From the NCBI RefSeq assembly GCF_947242115.1, contig NC_074720.1:9922645-9986644 (forward strand): DNA of 64,000 nucleotides. Direction: 5' to 3'. The notes under the pieces were generated by a model that was not told the DNA's origin, searched no databases, and saw nothing but the letters and a program-made list of their open reading frames with translations. Position 1 is the first letter of the stretch; every line of letters begins with the position of its first letter. The position numbers and the translations under genes are program-made. Shown here one piece after another: positions 15,571-30,815 of this stretch. Source of the DNA: Biomphalaria glabrata. Lineage: Eukaryota > Mollusca > Gastropoda > Planorbidae.

Positions 15571-18249
15571 TTTTTTTGGCCTCTCAGCTACACATCCCAC
15601 ACATCCTTTTCGGAAATGTTTATGGACTTTTGCCAATAAAAATTGCTGTGGAATATACTTTTTATTGTATAGTTAAATAAAAGTTCCATGCTATTTCTGA
15701 TGCCTAACAGAGTTTTCTTTAAAAACATTTTTGCGTGTTTATGTTTATGGTTTAGTTTAAATAATGGGATTTCTTAATATGTACCTTTTGGTTCATCTAC
15801 AGTTTTGTGGTGCCGTGTACGTTAAAAGGTTACTCTAGATAGATTACAGAAGGGAAAAACAAAAACAAAATAGGAGAAAGGAAAAAGAAAAACGTGATAA
15901 TATATTTAGCTTCGAAATAGCCAAACAAAAAATGCTTTCTTAGTCAACATGAGCACTTTAGTATATTGCTACGTTTTGAACCAAGGGCTTTCAAGTTCAG
16001 TTTCCGGTGAATTGAGACTTAATTTCGTTTTGTAAATGTCTCTGACATATATATTTTTGTTGTAGAAGTAAACTAATCTTTCCCCTTCCCTTTGTTACAC
16101 ACAGACACATACAGAAGGCCTTAAGAATACTTTTACTGGCATCATTACACGATCAACATTTGCTTCATTGTTACATATACACTAAATATTAATTGACTTA
16201 CAGAGAAAAGCAAATTAAGAGACTGTCCCTTTAGTTACATCTCCCTTCTCATCTGGGCAGAGTTACTATTGATTGATTCCTATGCGATTAAATCGCCCCC
16301 CCCCCCTTCCTCCTCACTCTCCTTCAAAGACCACACCTCCAATGTCAACATCCTCATCACCTACGGGATCGATCTCAAGGTTTAGTCTTTCCTTTGATTG
16401 TATAAGTCTTGAAGCGGTTCTCGCGTTGTGTTGTTTTTTCCCTTCAGAAGTTTCTGTTGTTACTGTGAAGTCATTTATTATCAGATAATTTTTTTACATT
16501 TCTTGGTTACGATTCTATATGTCCTTTAATACTAGAAGAAATACCCGGCATTGTTCTAAATAATTTCTAAAACTGATATTACAACAGATATTACAGATGT
16601 AACAATTTTTTATCAGGATCTCTAGGTTCTGAAGGCTTGCTAGTGATTTTTAAGCATTCCCGCGGCCTTCCAAAGATCTACGAAATATAGAAACCAAGTT
16701 TCATCAAAAATGAGTCAAACAGATATATTTCCATAAACTAACATAACGTTCTTTTTTAAATAAAGTTTGTACAAGTCTGAGAATAATACTTAATCTAATG
16801 TTTTTAATGATATGATTAGTAATAGATAACATACTATGGAGCTCTTCAATAATGTTCAGTATGAATAATTGTCTTTATTTAACCCTTTAAACGAGTGTGG
16901 TAGATTAGCCTCTAAATATTAGAATTGTAATTCCACTTTGTATGCATTCATTGTAAAATAGCTCAGCACTTTAAGGGTTAAGGCATGTATGCTGTATAAT
17001 AAAGGAAGGTCCGCCCTCTCTGTTTCTCAATCTCTCTGTTTTTTCTCATATGCACGAAGTTGCCTTAATATATTGATTCTGTAGAAATATTAAAGGTCAC
17101 TCTAATTAATAATTTGAGAATCTCCGTCGAAACGTCTATATTCGCGCATGGTCAGTTACAATCACAGCGGTTCTTAGTTAAAGTTCGTATGAGTCTTTGC
17201 AGTCTGTGATAGCTGTCATTTTATATTGAAACTATGTAGACAATTCTGGTACTAAAATAACTTTTTTGAAATGGTATCTGCCTCAGGATAAACACAAAAA
17301 AAATGTAAGGGTGTATGTGCTCTGAAATAATCTTTAGCCTTTTAACTCTGCCCACACCACATTATTATCGTTTTAAAGATAATCACAAGTATATGAACCT
17401 TTTCTGACTTGTAGCGAAGATCCTTTTTAGTATGTTCAGGGACTTGACAATGATTGTGAGATGAAATTTCTCCATCCCATAACGAAACATTTAAATTTGA
17501 TTCGTTAATTTTCAGCAGTTGTTTTTCATATTTCAATCTTGTTTAGCGTCCCCCTTAAAGAAAAAGCCGGTAATATATTTGTGTTGTCCATCTGTCACGC
17601 AGTTCTCCTAAAAATTCTAGGGTAGCTACTGAATATCCAAATTCACCATTTTTAGGGCTAGCTCGAGGATTTAAATAATCAAGTTATTGCTTTCTCTTCA
17701 TTCAACTTTACATTCAAAACCTTTCAATGAGACCGACAGAACCACGTGACATGAAGTATCCAATATTTGTGATTTAAACAAGATTCCATTTACACGGCAA
17801 CTCAGTTCCAGCCTTGTGCAGACTCGAAATTATTTGTAACAATTATCAAATTTACATAAAGAATTTTTTAAATTATTTTCTGTAATAAAATCCTAACACT
17901 GTGGCTACCGTCGATCACAATGGATACATGATAACAGTCTCATTTTTAAATAAAGGTCTGGCTTTACATTTTTAAAGGTGGATCTATGTTTATATGTTTA
18001 AATGATAAATTAGAACTTAAGAGTGAAAACTAGTATTTCAAAATCGAAATTTGGAGACCAAAAAAAAAAAAAAAAAGAAAACACTGTTGCTATTACAATA
18101 AATAATAATGTAAGTATATAAAAACACACAAACTACATTACAAAATTATTTTAGAGTTATTTTATTTCTAATTTCACAGTTCCTTTTTTTGTTTTTGGTT
18201 TTGATATTTTTTTTTGGTTGTTTTTTTTTTTTTTTTTTTTTGTTTGTTT
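15571..18249. other. Unassigned intergenic DNA
   Basis: AT-rich with a C-run at 16292. Nothing recognisable on either strand. Confidence 0.5.
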
Positions 18250-18370
18250 AACACTTCGTATGTTCCTTCTGAATTGAAGATAATTTACTTCCTAGTCCAA
18301 ACCTCACATACGACGACGGGGGGGTGGCAGCGGGCAGGGTATGAACCCGGGACCATCAAGACGACCGAAT
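18250..18370 (-). mobile_element. Short interspersed repeat (family S3), minus strand
   Basis: Matches 49952-50068: TATGTTCCTTC, CTAGTCCAAACCTC, GGCAGCGGGCAGGGTATGAA and CATCAAGACGA. On the minus strand it carries a pol III B-box-like word (GGTTCATACCC), so a tRNA-derived SINE is the likely class. A LINE 3' end is the alternative. Confidence 0.5.
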
Positions 18371-18560
18371 TTTGAAGAAACGAAGGTCCTAAGTAGGGGC
18401 ATGTTTATCTTAGCCAAAATAAATTTATATTGAACATAATTCGAAGGTTTATTATCAAAAATGGAATATTCGAATTTAGACGAACTTCCGAATAAATGAA
18501 ATCAACATTTAGATTTTTTGATATATAAAATTGTTATTGATGATTTCAATGATAACGATG

Positions 18561-18635
<75 letters not shown>

Positions 18636-18877
18636 AAGAAAGAATGTAGAACAAACGGAAATATATATTGAAAAGAAATCATAGACATCGTCAACGTTAA
18701 TGACCTTTAACCTATCCAATGACTTATATTTATCCAAAAACAAATATTATAATTAACTGTTAACTTCCTTGACATTCCTTGAGTCTATTCTTCATCTACT
18801 ATATGTTTGGTTTGTTTGTTTTTATTAAAGAATTCAAAAGAACATTTAAAAAAATAGGATCGTTCTAAGTGGTAACC
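18371..18877. other. Region upstream of the Pif-like start codon
   Basis: Expected to hold promoter and 5' UTR. Apart from the (TA)n tract no clear TATA box or initiator can be assigned. AACC stands directly before the ATG. Confidence 0.4.
18566..18632. repeat. (TA)n microsatellite
   Basis: Uninterrupted alternating TA for about 67 bases, 250 bp upstream of the Pif-like start codon. Confidence 0.95.
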
Positions 18878-18950
18878 ATGACGACAAGGGCGATAACGCT
18901 TCTTCTGGCGACGCTGGCGGCTGCTGTTCCTGGAATTTTTTCACAAACTA
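18878..18950 (+). CDS. Pif-like: Pif-like exon 1: start codon and signal peptide
   Basis: The exon encodes 24 residues plus one base. The product starts MTTRAITLLLATLAAAVPG: a short basic start, a Leu/Ala hydrophobic core and a likely cleavage site near IFS-QT, which is a secretory signal. The donor is gtaagt at 18951. An upstream non-coding exon cannot be excluded. Confidence 0.85.
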
Positions 18951-21900
18951 GTAAGTAAAAGTTAAAATCTATTTTACCCAGGGGAGTATGCATGACTGGA
19001 TCTAAGTTTTGGGGCCGCCACTTCTCTTTTCTAAAAGCGTTAAAAAATAGTTTAATATTTCTGGAGGCGCGGTGGCCAGTGGTAAAGAGATTGTCTTCCG
19101 AACCGGGGGGTCCAGGGTACATATCTTCGTGAAGAATGAGACTTTTCATTTATGGATCCATAGGGTGCCCACCCGCCTCTAATAGGTACCTGACATTAGT
19201 TGGGGAAAAGTAAAGACGGTTGGTCGTTGTGTTTGCCACATGACTCCCTCGTTAGCCGTGAGCCACAGAAACAGATGACCTATGGATCGCAAGGTCTGAA
19301 AGGGGGGATGTTACGTAACAAAGAAGATGACTGCAAAGTCAAATCCTCGCTTTAAAAATCCGGCCGCATACGTGGCATGGGTAAGTTTTGTCAGTTGCAG
19401 ATAAGCTTGCTTCTTCTATCAGCTTTCTGTTGGTTCGGCGCTCTTTCACCATGGCCACTCTTCTTGCTTCAAATCTCGAGACTATCTTTGATAGACAGCA
19501 GCGGTCACAGGTTGGGCATCAGTAATCACCAGGTGCTGTTGCACTGTCACACTTCTTTCTACTTTCTACTTCTGCAATCCAGGACACTTCCTTTTAAGTT
19601 CACTCTCCATTTGAATCTATCTCCTATTCCCTAATCTATCTATCCCCTTTTTTTCCAATTTGTTCGTGTCGATTTTGAAGAGCTTTATGTCGCGTTTGCA
19701 TACATCAGTATACCTTAAAAGTGAGTGGCCAGCGGCTCTCCTGCCTTCTTTTAAATCACCAAACAGAATGTTACGTTAGAACCGACCTTGTGGGATGTCT
19801 CTAGGCTTATAACATCCTAAAAAAAGACCTAAATGAAATATTTCGATGAGGTAACTTTATTCACACTCTCAATTTCATAACTGAATGTCTTAAAATAAAA
19901 TCCAGTAAAAACTTGAGATCTAGATTTATGTTCTTCTCTAAAGAAAATGTTACCTGGGCATTGAAGTCATCTTTTTTTGTTTACCTGTTCAGAATGTTTA
20001 GGTAATCTTGACATTATCTTCGCTGTGGATGGATCTAACAGTATGGGGGAGGACAACTTCAACTTGCAGAAAACCTCTTTGGTCAACTTGGTCAACAAAC
20101 TTGCGGTCAGTAGGGATGAGATCCACGTCGGCGTCATTCCCTTCAGCAGCAGTGTAGCGGCCAACCAGGTGATTCAGCTGACCGGAAACAAGACATCGCT
20201 GCTTGAAAGTGAGTTAGAACATAGACATTTTGTATATGACACATGCGCATTTAGTATATAACAACACGCAGACATTTTTTTTTACACTTTGGCATTTAGT
20301 TTAAAACACATACACATTTGGTACAAAACACATTTACATTTTGTAGATCTATATCCCACATAGACATTGCATAGATCTATATCCCACATAGACATTGTGT
20401 AGATCTATATCCAACATAGACATTGCATAGATCTATATCCCACATAGACATTGTGTAGATCTATATCCCACATAGACATTGTGTAGATCTATATCCCACA
20501 TAGACATTGTGTAGATCTATATCCCACATAGACATTGCATAGATCTATATCCCACATAGACATTGTGTAGATCTATATCCCACATAGACATTGCATAGAT
20601 CTATATCCCACATAGACATTGCATAGATCTATATCCCACATAGACATTGTGTAGATCTATATCCCACATAGACATTGCATAGATCTATATCCCACATAGA
20701 CATTGCATAGATCTATATCCCACATAGACATTGTGTAGATCTATATCCCACATAGACATTGTGTAGATCTATATCCCACATAGACATTGCATAGATCTAT
20801 ATCCCACATAGACATTGTGTAGATCTATATCCCACATAGACATTGCATAGATCTATATCCCACATAGACATTGCATAGATCTATATCCCACATAGACATT
20901 GTGTAGATCTATATCCCACATAGACATTGCATAGATCTATATCCCACATAGACATTGCATAGATCTATATCCCACATAGACATTGTGTAGATCTATATCC
21001 CACATAGACATTGCATAGATCTATATCCCACATAGACATTGCATAGATCTATATCCCACATAGACATTGTATAGATCTATATCCCACATAGACATTGCAT
21101 AGATCTATATCCCACATAGACATTGCATAGATCTATATCCCACATAGACATTGCATAGATCTATATCCCACATAGACATTGCATAGATCTATATCCCACA
21201 TAGACATTGTGTAGATCTATATCCCACATAGACATTTTGTAGATCTATATCCCACATAGACATTGCATAGATCTATATCCCACATAGACATTGCATAGAT
21301 CTATATCCCACATAGACATTGCATAGATCTATATCCCACATAGACATTGCATAGATCTATATCACACATATACATTGCATAGATCTATATCACACATAGA
21401 CATTGCATAGATCTATATCACACATAGACATTGCATAGATCTATATCCCACATAGACATTGCATAGATCTATATCCCACATATACATTATGTAGATAAAA
21501 GATGAATAGTCATGCATCGACTTGGTTTTATGCACCCAATTCAGAACCCTCTCTGTCTCTCCCTTCTATTCTCTCACTCATTGCCTCTCCCTCTCTCTTA
21601 TCTCTTTCTTGCTTTCCCTCTTTCTTTTCCCTCTCGTTCTTTTGTCTTCTTTCGTCATTTTCTCTCTTGCTCTTTCAGTCCAATCACCCCTCTCTTGCAT
21701 TCTCTTCTCTGTTGACCACTCCTTTCTTTTTCTTTTGTGTTTAACTCCTCTCTCCCTATCTCTTCTCCTCTCTGTCCCGCCTCTTTCCTTATGCCTCATT
21801 CTGAATTTTTTTTTGCATTCTAAGCGTTCGTAATGTGATTTTTATTTTTAGTTTTGCTTAGAGGATAGGGGAAAATAGTTTTGAATTTTAACTGATTTCG

Positions 21901-24900
21901 TTGCTTTTTTTTTTTTGCTAAGTTTTTATCAACTCACTCGTTCTTCGCCAAATGGTGTACACGTCATTTCTCTCACACCCATTCTCGGATCAAATTGAAA
22001 CTTTACACAATTATTTATTGTAATAACTAGACATGAAACAAATAAAAGATTAGCCAATCAGTCCATGAATTACTGGTAATTAATGATTTTGTCTGTTACC
22101 AATAAATAAACTTTATTCGTTAGCATTAACAGATATGGCTAATTATGTGGGGTTTTGTCACCCCATAATCATGCAGTGTATTTCTCAAACACCCGTTCTA
22201 GAAGCAAGTTAAAACCTTACAGTTATTTAATGTACCTAACAAAAAATGAATCAATCAAAATATTAACCAATTAGTCAATTAATTATCGGAAATGAATTAA
22301 TTTAGTACGATATTGATTAAGGGAAATTACTTTTATTGTATTGATGGCTATGACTATAAATGTACAGTTGTTTTCCTTATTTAAGACTTTTTTTAAATAA
22401 AATTACTTTTAAATTTGGCTTGCTTACTAAATTGAACGGCAAATCAACAACCAAATAACGAGAGTAACATTTTGTCCAATGTCCAGCCCTAAATAAACTG
22501 GAGTATCCAGATGAACAGACGAGGACTGACCTGGCCATTGATGAGGCTGTGGCGATGTTTAGGAGGTACAGCCGTGGAGGATCTGTGCCCAAGCTTCTCA
22601 TGATCATCACAGACGGAGCGTAAGTAGCTGGACAATGTCCTGGACAATGACACTCTTATAGTGTTCTATTTATAGTGTAGAGAGGAGTTGTCTAATACAG
22701 TCAGTTGAAGTTCTACTATCAGGCTAGCAGCGGGAGGTCTTAGACCACTGCAACCTATGCGGCTGCATTGGGCCCCACAATTCCATAGGCCCCGCGCTAA
22801 TTCTGGGTGTAAATTATTATATTATATATAAATCATTATAACTTATAACAGGGTTCTCACGGCCTTCTGATTTTCCAGGAGCTCTTGGAAATCTCCTGAA
22901 ATTATTGAAATCTCCTGAAATTATTGAAATCTCCTGAAAAATAGACAATAGTTTTATTGATAACAGAAAACGCCAAACGGCAATGTCAGATTTCATTTAT
23001 TAAAAATTAAATGCAAAGATTGATTTATTTTCTAATACAAAATCTTAATTTTCACTTATTATTCTTTCCCTACTTAGACTAGGCCCCCCTCTATCCGTTT
23101 CGAATAGGGCCCCGATGTTGTTAGGGACGGCCCTGTCTAGTAGAGTCCGTAATAGTGTCACTGTAGTGTCAGTGAAAGTGTCACTCTTAAATTCCGAGTT
23201 ATAATGTCAATCTTAAAGTGTCAGCTATAGTGTCAATATTATAGAGCCAGTCTTGGTGTCAATGTTATAGTGACAGTTATAGTGTCACTCTTAAAGTGAC
23301 AATTTATACTGTCAATCTTATAGTGTCAGCTATAGTGTCAATGTTAAAATGTTAGTTATATAGTGTTAATTTTAAAGTGTCATTTTCAAACTTTCAGTTA
23401 AATTGATAATTAAAGTGTTTATTGTTAAGTGTCAATAATAATGCTAAAGTGTCTGTCAAAATGTTAAAGTGTCTGTTATAATGTCAAAAATAAAGAAAAG
23501 ATTTAGTAAACACGGCCTTTATGCAAGAAGAAATGATCTCTCATCGGCATCATCGCAAAGGCGCAAATTCTACATCCCTCCGACAACCCTCTACCCCTGT
23601 CAACTCGAGCGCCTACATTTGCGCTTAGCAACAAAGTATACATTACTTTTGACTGAGTTATCCGTTGCACGCCTGTCATGTTTGCTACCTGATCCGTGCT
23701 CCTTAAGCCCCTTACCTACGGAGTAAATCAACACTTAGACTTGGGGACTTTGGTCTTAATTGAAACTCTTCCATGAAAGGGAGAGAAGTCGAGAGGAGAG
23801 AGAGGGAAAAAAAAGGGACGTAAAAAAAAAAAAAAAAAAAAGATATTTTTAATTCAAATGTGGTAACAGTGGAGGTGGGTGTAGAGTGCGGAATGCCTCT
23901 GATTGGTAATATATGTCTGAAATGTGTTTCGTTTCACGCGGATGGCTAGAAAAATCAAATCACACCTCCATTTTCTAAAATACTCCTTCAAAACCACTTT
24001 TACCCCCCCCCCCTTTCCACATGAACGTCTCAGATCCAGACGTCTGCTAGGTCAGCAAGAGGTCAACAGGTCAACAAGAGGTACTTGAGCTTAACACCTT
24101 GCATTTATTCAGAAGTCTAATATTTACATAATCTTATAAATTAACCTGAAATTTACATGCACCAGAAAACCATAGTACAGTCCGCTATGAAGAAAAACAA
24201 ACACCTAGGTTGTGTGTCTGCTATCAATAAAAAGATAGATAAGTTTTAAATGGGGGAGGAGTTATTTCATTTGGTGTATATCCCAATAAGGGGTGAAATT
24301 AAATTTTTGTTTTAAATCACACTTCATCAAATTTAAAGCTACATCAAAGAAAATAATAAATAAGTTAAATTAATACAATTTTACAAATATCTCTTAATTT
24401 CAGTGATACCATCGTACCTTATGAACGGAGTTTATTAGAAACTTTTGTATTAATATAGTAATACTAGTCGACCCACGGCGTAGCATACGCCGTTATTTTG
24501 AAGGGCCGGCCTTAGGCCAATGCAACCTATGCGACCGCAGTGGGCCCCGCAATTTCAAAGGACCGCGCTAATTCTAGGTGTAAATTATTAAATTAAACCA
24601 TTTTATAACTTATAACAGAATTCCCGCAGCTTCGTGATTTACCAGGAGCTCCTTGAAATCTCCTGAAATTGCAAAATATACGAAAAAGTCATGGAAATCT
24701 CCAGAAATTATTAAAATCCTGAAATATATAGACAATTTTTTTTTTTGGGGTGTCATTCAAAATGGAAAACGCCATTACGCGCGATGAAAAAAAAAATCGC
24801 CATAATGCAATACCCGTATTTGTGGAATCTGGTGAAAGAAGCTTCTCTCGCCTCAAACTAATGAAGAATTACTTGAGGTCAACAATTCTCGAAGATAGAT

Positions 24901-25446
24901 TGAAACATTTGGTAATTCTTGCTATTGAGCGTGATCTATCTATGTAGGAAATATTTTTTTTATGATATACTGTATGACTTCGCTACACGCAAGGCTCGTA
25001 AAGTAATTCTGTACGAAGTAAAAATGAATAAAATGCAAAGACGAATTTATTTTCTAATACAAACTCTTAAATTTCACTAAGGCCTATTATCAGTATCCCT
25101 ACCCAAACTTGGCCCCGCGAAATCCGTTTCACATAGGGCCCCACAAAGGTTGAGTCCGGCCCTGCTATTTAGTCACAGGTGAATACAAATAGATTACTTT
25201 TTCTCCTTCCCCCACCCCCTCTTTTATTCGCCGCTAAAACTACGTGGGGTAGAAATAAAAAAGAGTGATCTTTCCATGAGTTCTTGATCACAACGGTTAA
25301 GTCCGGCCCTGCTTTTTTTGTGACGGGTTAATACTACTTGTTCTCTCCCCTCCTTTTTTTTTTCGTAGGGTAACTCTAGTCCGACATGCAGAAATAAAAG
25401 CGTGACTTTCCTTTACTTCTTGTCCAAACTCTTGAGCCAAGAAGAG

Positions 25447-25490
<44 letters not shown>

Positions 25491-28400
25491 TGGGCGTAGC
25501 CAGGGGGGGGTTCTTGGGGTTCAAACCCCCCCCGAAATGAAATCCCCCCCCCCAAGGGTGGGGGGGAAGTCGGAATTCAGTGACTGATTTTTTGCTTTGA
25601 TTTTGTTTATTTTAGGCGAGATTTTAATACTAAACCATCACTTGCCCGAGCACAACCAAAGGGGTTTTGAGTTTAAAACCCCCTACCAGGGGGGTTCGAG
25701 TTTAAAAACCCCTACCAGGGGGGTTCGAGTTTAAAAACCCCTACCAGGGGGGTTCGAGTTTAAAACGCCTACCAGAACGGTTCGAGTTTGAGTTTAAAAC
25801 CCCCTACCAGGGGTTTTGAGTTTTAAACCCCCTACCTGGGGTTTTTGCAGTTAATTCCCCCTCTTCTATAAAACAAAACAAAACAAAATGCAAACGAAAA
25901 TCCCCTAATTCCAAGAGCAAAGTTAAGGATGATTTTGATTTTAAAATCCCGTCTAAAATTTACGATAAACCCCCTCTTTAATATAAAAAAAAGCTAATTA
26001 CGCACTCAAAATGTTATGAGCGTAGCTAAATGGGTTTTGACTCAGTTTTGAGTTTAAACCCCACTTCAGTGGGGTTTGAAGGTAAAAAATACCTCTTTTT
26101 AATAATAAAAAAAAGTAAATTATTCACTAAAAATGTTATGAGTGTAGTCTATGGGGTTTTGAATTTAAACTCCCCTCCAGTGGAGTTTGAAGCTAAAAAG
26201 TACCTCTTCAATTTAAATAAAAGAAAATTACTCACTCTAAAATCTATGAGCGTAGTCAGAGGGATTTTAAATTTAAACCCCCCGCCATCTTCAGTGTAAG
26301 AAAAAAAGTAAATTACGCACTCAAAATGCTATGAGCGTTGCCGAAAGTGGTTTTGAGTTTAAACCCCCATTCAGAGGGGTTTGGTGCTAAAAATACATCT
26401 TCAATATAAAAAAAAAACAAATTACACACTAAAATTATTTGAGCGTTGCCAAGCCAATCGGGGGTTTTGAGTTTCTTCTACAGATGGCTTTTTTTTAAAG
26501 TTTAAAACCCCTCCAGATGGTTTTGAGTCTAAGATCCCCCTACAGAGCATTTGAGGTGGAAAACCCCCAACAGAAGATTTTGACGATAAAACTTCTCTTT
26601 TCGATATAAAATCTAAAGCAAACTACAGTTACTTAATTCCAAGAGCGTATTCAAGAGAGGTTACTTATTTTTACCAGTGGCAGGGCTCCATTAATAAACT
26701 GCAGTGAATAGTCATCTACCGGAATCGAAAAACACTAAATGTAGCTCAACAAAGATGGCTAATACAGATTTCAGGAGTCAGTTATAGAGATCGGATCTAA
26801 ATCAAGGAAATCCTATGCCGAACTGGGAGTCGACCCCTTAGTAAGATTGTGAGAGAACGACGCATGAGGTTTGCGGGACATATTCTCCGACAAAATGAAT
26901 TACGCATAAGAAGAGTTTCAATGATATCCTAGAACAACTTGACGCCACTCATTCATGGACGTCCTCATGGTAGGTGGGAAGAGGCTTCAGACATTACCAG
27001 TGACAGATTTTTATGGAAACTGCTTGACGTCAAATGCTCCGAACGGCGTGGGAGGGTCAGTCAGTAAGAATAGCACATTAGGTTTTCGAAATAAAACTTT
27101 TTTATAGCATTAAAATGGACTGTAGATACCTCAGAATATGCATTTTGTTGGCTTTCAATACCAGAAATAGTGCTTGGCGGCGGGGCTTCGCCCCGCGCTG
27201 GGGAGCTCCTGGCACTCCCCCAGAACCCCTTGCTAGTAATGGCGGGGAGTCCACAATTTTATGGAAACAGCTTGATGGCAAATGCGCCAAACGACGAGGG
27301 AGGGTCTAAGTCAGTAAGAATAACACATTAGGTTTTTGAAATAGAACTTTTTAATAGCAGGAAAATGCACTGTAGATACCTCAGAATATGCATTTTGTTG
27401 GTTTTCAATATCAGAAATAGTGCTTGGCGGCGCGGCTTAGCCCCGCGCTGGTGGAGCTCCTAGCGCTCCCCCAGACCCCTTTGCTAGTAATGTCGGGGAA
27501 TCTACAATTTTTTCACTAACTCATGGAAGAACCTATTCTAGGGCACAATAAACGTCTTCCGAAAGAATGAAGGGTCAGAATGTAATAAAGATTATGTACA
27601 CACACACACATAAATACATATAATTTTTTTTCCCGGGGGGGGGGGGGGAATTCACCCCCCAAAACCCCCCCCGAAAAAAAATCCTGGCTACGCCCATGAT
27701 ATATATATATATATGTATAGATAGATGCGATATGAATTTATGTTCAGACAATAATATATAGGTGTGTGTTTACAGATTTAAAAAAAAATATTAACATGTT
27801 GTACAAATGTTCGATGCACTAACTTATTATTTGTTACGAATGGGGCGGCACAATATGAAACAAGTTAAAGCTATCAATAGTCCACATGTATAAGACATAT
27901 ATTATTAGCCTGTAACATAACAGAACGCTGATTTATTTACTAGCATGCTTGGAATAGGCCTACTGTCGGACAATAATAATTAGTCATGTGTATTTACATA
28001 CATTAATATATTCTTAACTAAATTATGTTCGCCCCAACCATAACCTCTTTTTTTTTTTGTTAACATTTAGAGACATTGCTGAAAGATCAGATCAGAACTT
28101 TCAAGCCCTTCATTTCTTTACATTTCAAAGATCTACCAATCTAGTACATACCAATGGCCCTTGACCTTTTCCTAAAGTTGAATCTTACCCCATGACTTGA
28201 CCCATATTTCAGTCACGTGTTTTCTATATTGACTTTGCGTACAGATCTCTCAACAAGGACTTCATACCATCAGTAGAGATCTAAAAATTAGCTGGCAGTG
28301 TGGAGGGGCGAAATGGAGAGACATTGTGAATAAAATTCGCAAAAAAAAAAAAAAAGAAAAAACAGATTTGAAATAATAACTAGTAAATATTAAGGTTTCT

Positions 28401-30714
28401 ATCAAAACAAGTAATTAAAAAAAAAACATGTATTGATAAATATTTTACTCAGCCACCTTACATCAGATCAGAAATAAATTATACAACGTGGGCGTATTTT
28501 TCGTCACCTAGATGCGAGAGCGGAAAATGTTTATCTAAAGATGTTAGCACAGTGGCGTATCCTTCGCGGACTTCAACATCTTGAGTTTCAACATCACTTC
28601 CAAGTGGAGTGACAGTCAAGATCAATCCTCAAAATTAATGTCACACCGTTTCAAGTTAAGCCGCCCCCCCCCCCCCCAAATAAAAATCTGCATTCGAGCG
28701 AAGCCTATGTTTGATACTTCGGAGTGATCCAACTAAGAAATATTATAACATTCAAAGGTCTAGCCCCCTCTGACAAGACCAGACCCTATTTACTCTGCGC
28801 ATGCGCTGGTCCAACTAATTTTCATGCGTGTTTTCAATATTGACACAAGGATTTAGCTTCAACATTAATTATGGAACTTCCTTTTATTCAAAGACCTCTG
28901 TTTGAGATCAGTGCAATAAAGAAATGTGCACTGCATTACTCCTTGTTCTGTTGGTTGAATTCAATGCACTTAGCACTTCAGATGTGTTCTATTTGAATTA
29001 CATGAGACAAGTAGATTATGTAAAGACAAATGGTAAAAGAAATATAGTTTGGAAGATTTTCTTTTATATTCATTCAGTATGATTTAAAGCATTCTTCGAT
29101 ATGATCATTTACATGTTGTTGTTTTTTACATGGAGCTGTTAAATAACTACTTTTTTTTATAACTGGTGACAAGGTGTATTTCAATAGTAAACATTTACAA
29201 TCTGCATTGCATCTAGTTTTCTGTTGGCAGCAAATGAACTTCTCATTTGTTTCTATCATTTATTAACCGATTTCATAATGTGTAAGAACACATCCTGTGT
29301 ATAGTTTTGGTCAATGAAAAATTAAACATGTATAGTACAAAGCATTCTGGGGAATCCACGTGACCTTAATGAGATTGTCTTTAAATCATGTCAGTTTTAA
29401 TTGGTAACAGGAGGCGCGATGGCTAAGTGGTAAAACGCTTCCCAACCTGAGGGCCCAGGGTTCGAATCATTTTGCAGACTATGATTTTTATTTTTGGAAT
29501 CCCTAGGGCGATTCTGAGTCCACCCAGCTCTAATGGGTACTTGACATTACTTGGGAAACAGTAAAAGTGGTTGATCGTTGTGCTGGTCAGATGACACCCA
29601 CGTAAACCGTGAGCCACAGAAACAGATGGCCTTTACATCCTCTGCAATATAAACCGCATGTTCTGAAATCTAGAACTTTATAGCAGCTTATAGGGGGCTT
29701 TTTGCCTCACGTTACCCTATAATTCAGAATTCTTTGAATGCACCTCATTCACCAAAACGAATGGTCACGTGATGACTATTAATAAAACAACGAAAATAAA
29801 AACGGTCACGTGATAACCATTATTGATTGGAAAAAGGTAGTAAGTTGTATAGAAGAGATAGGAAAGCACGTGGCTCCCTGTTGTTGGTTTACGATTAGTG
29901 AATGAGGTCCAATGAAATGAAAGTTAAAGCCGATGTTGTTGTTGTTTTCACAGATCCACAAGTCCCAGCAAAACTGTCACATCTTCCAACATCGCCAAAG
30001 CTGACAACATCACAATTTACGCTCTCGGGGTCACCAAGCAGGTCGATGTTGCTGAGCTTCAGAATTTGGCTTCCAAACCTGATAAGGTAATAGCATAAAC
30101 TCACTGGCCTAACCCTTGTCTCCAGAAGTTATTACAAGGCATTTCCACTGAGGCAAACAGCAGTAACACGTCCGCCTGACAAGAGCAAACAAGGGGATCA
30201 TTTGGTGTCGCTTTCAAACTGTCGGCTTTCATGCTTACTAAGTCGCCTCTCCCCCTCCCCTCTGTCCCTCTGTTTCTTTTACTTTTTTTTTTAAACACAT
30301 GAGAAATGTCAATCCGCACTGTGGTGTCCTGTATAGACTCATTAAAGTTTGTTTTCCCATAGGATTTGAAATGTTAAATTCTTTCTATTGAACTCGTTCT
30401 GTGAGTACAAGAAGGTTACCTTTGTATAGCTTGTATGAGGGCAACTTATCCGACTTCAATTTACTGTCACAAATCTGATATACTGTCAGAATGGATAGTT
30501 ACCTCGTTGTTCCAGTTTCTGTAATCTCTGAATTCTCTTTATCTCTTTATTGCTAATATATATTTATTTTGTGACGTACGCACCGGTACAGCGTACCGAC
30601 ACCTTTTTGAATTTTCTTGTATTTTAACGTATATTATTAATTAAAAGATAGGCAATCCATCAGCTAATCACTGAGTACAAGCACCTATTTTTTTTTATAA
30701 AAAAGCACTGTGTA

Positions 30715-30748
<34 letters not shown>

Positions 30749-30753
30749 TTATT

Positions 30754-30815
<62 letters not shown>

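Noticed and set aside
21502-21833. Overlapping frames of 67-103 codons in intron 2
   Set aside because: Low-complexity CT-rich DNA, several frames open at once, no splice fit to the gene.
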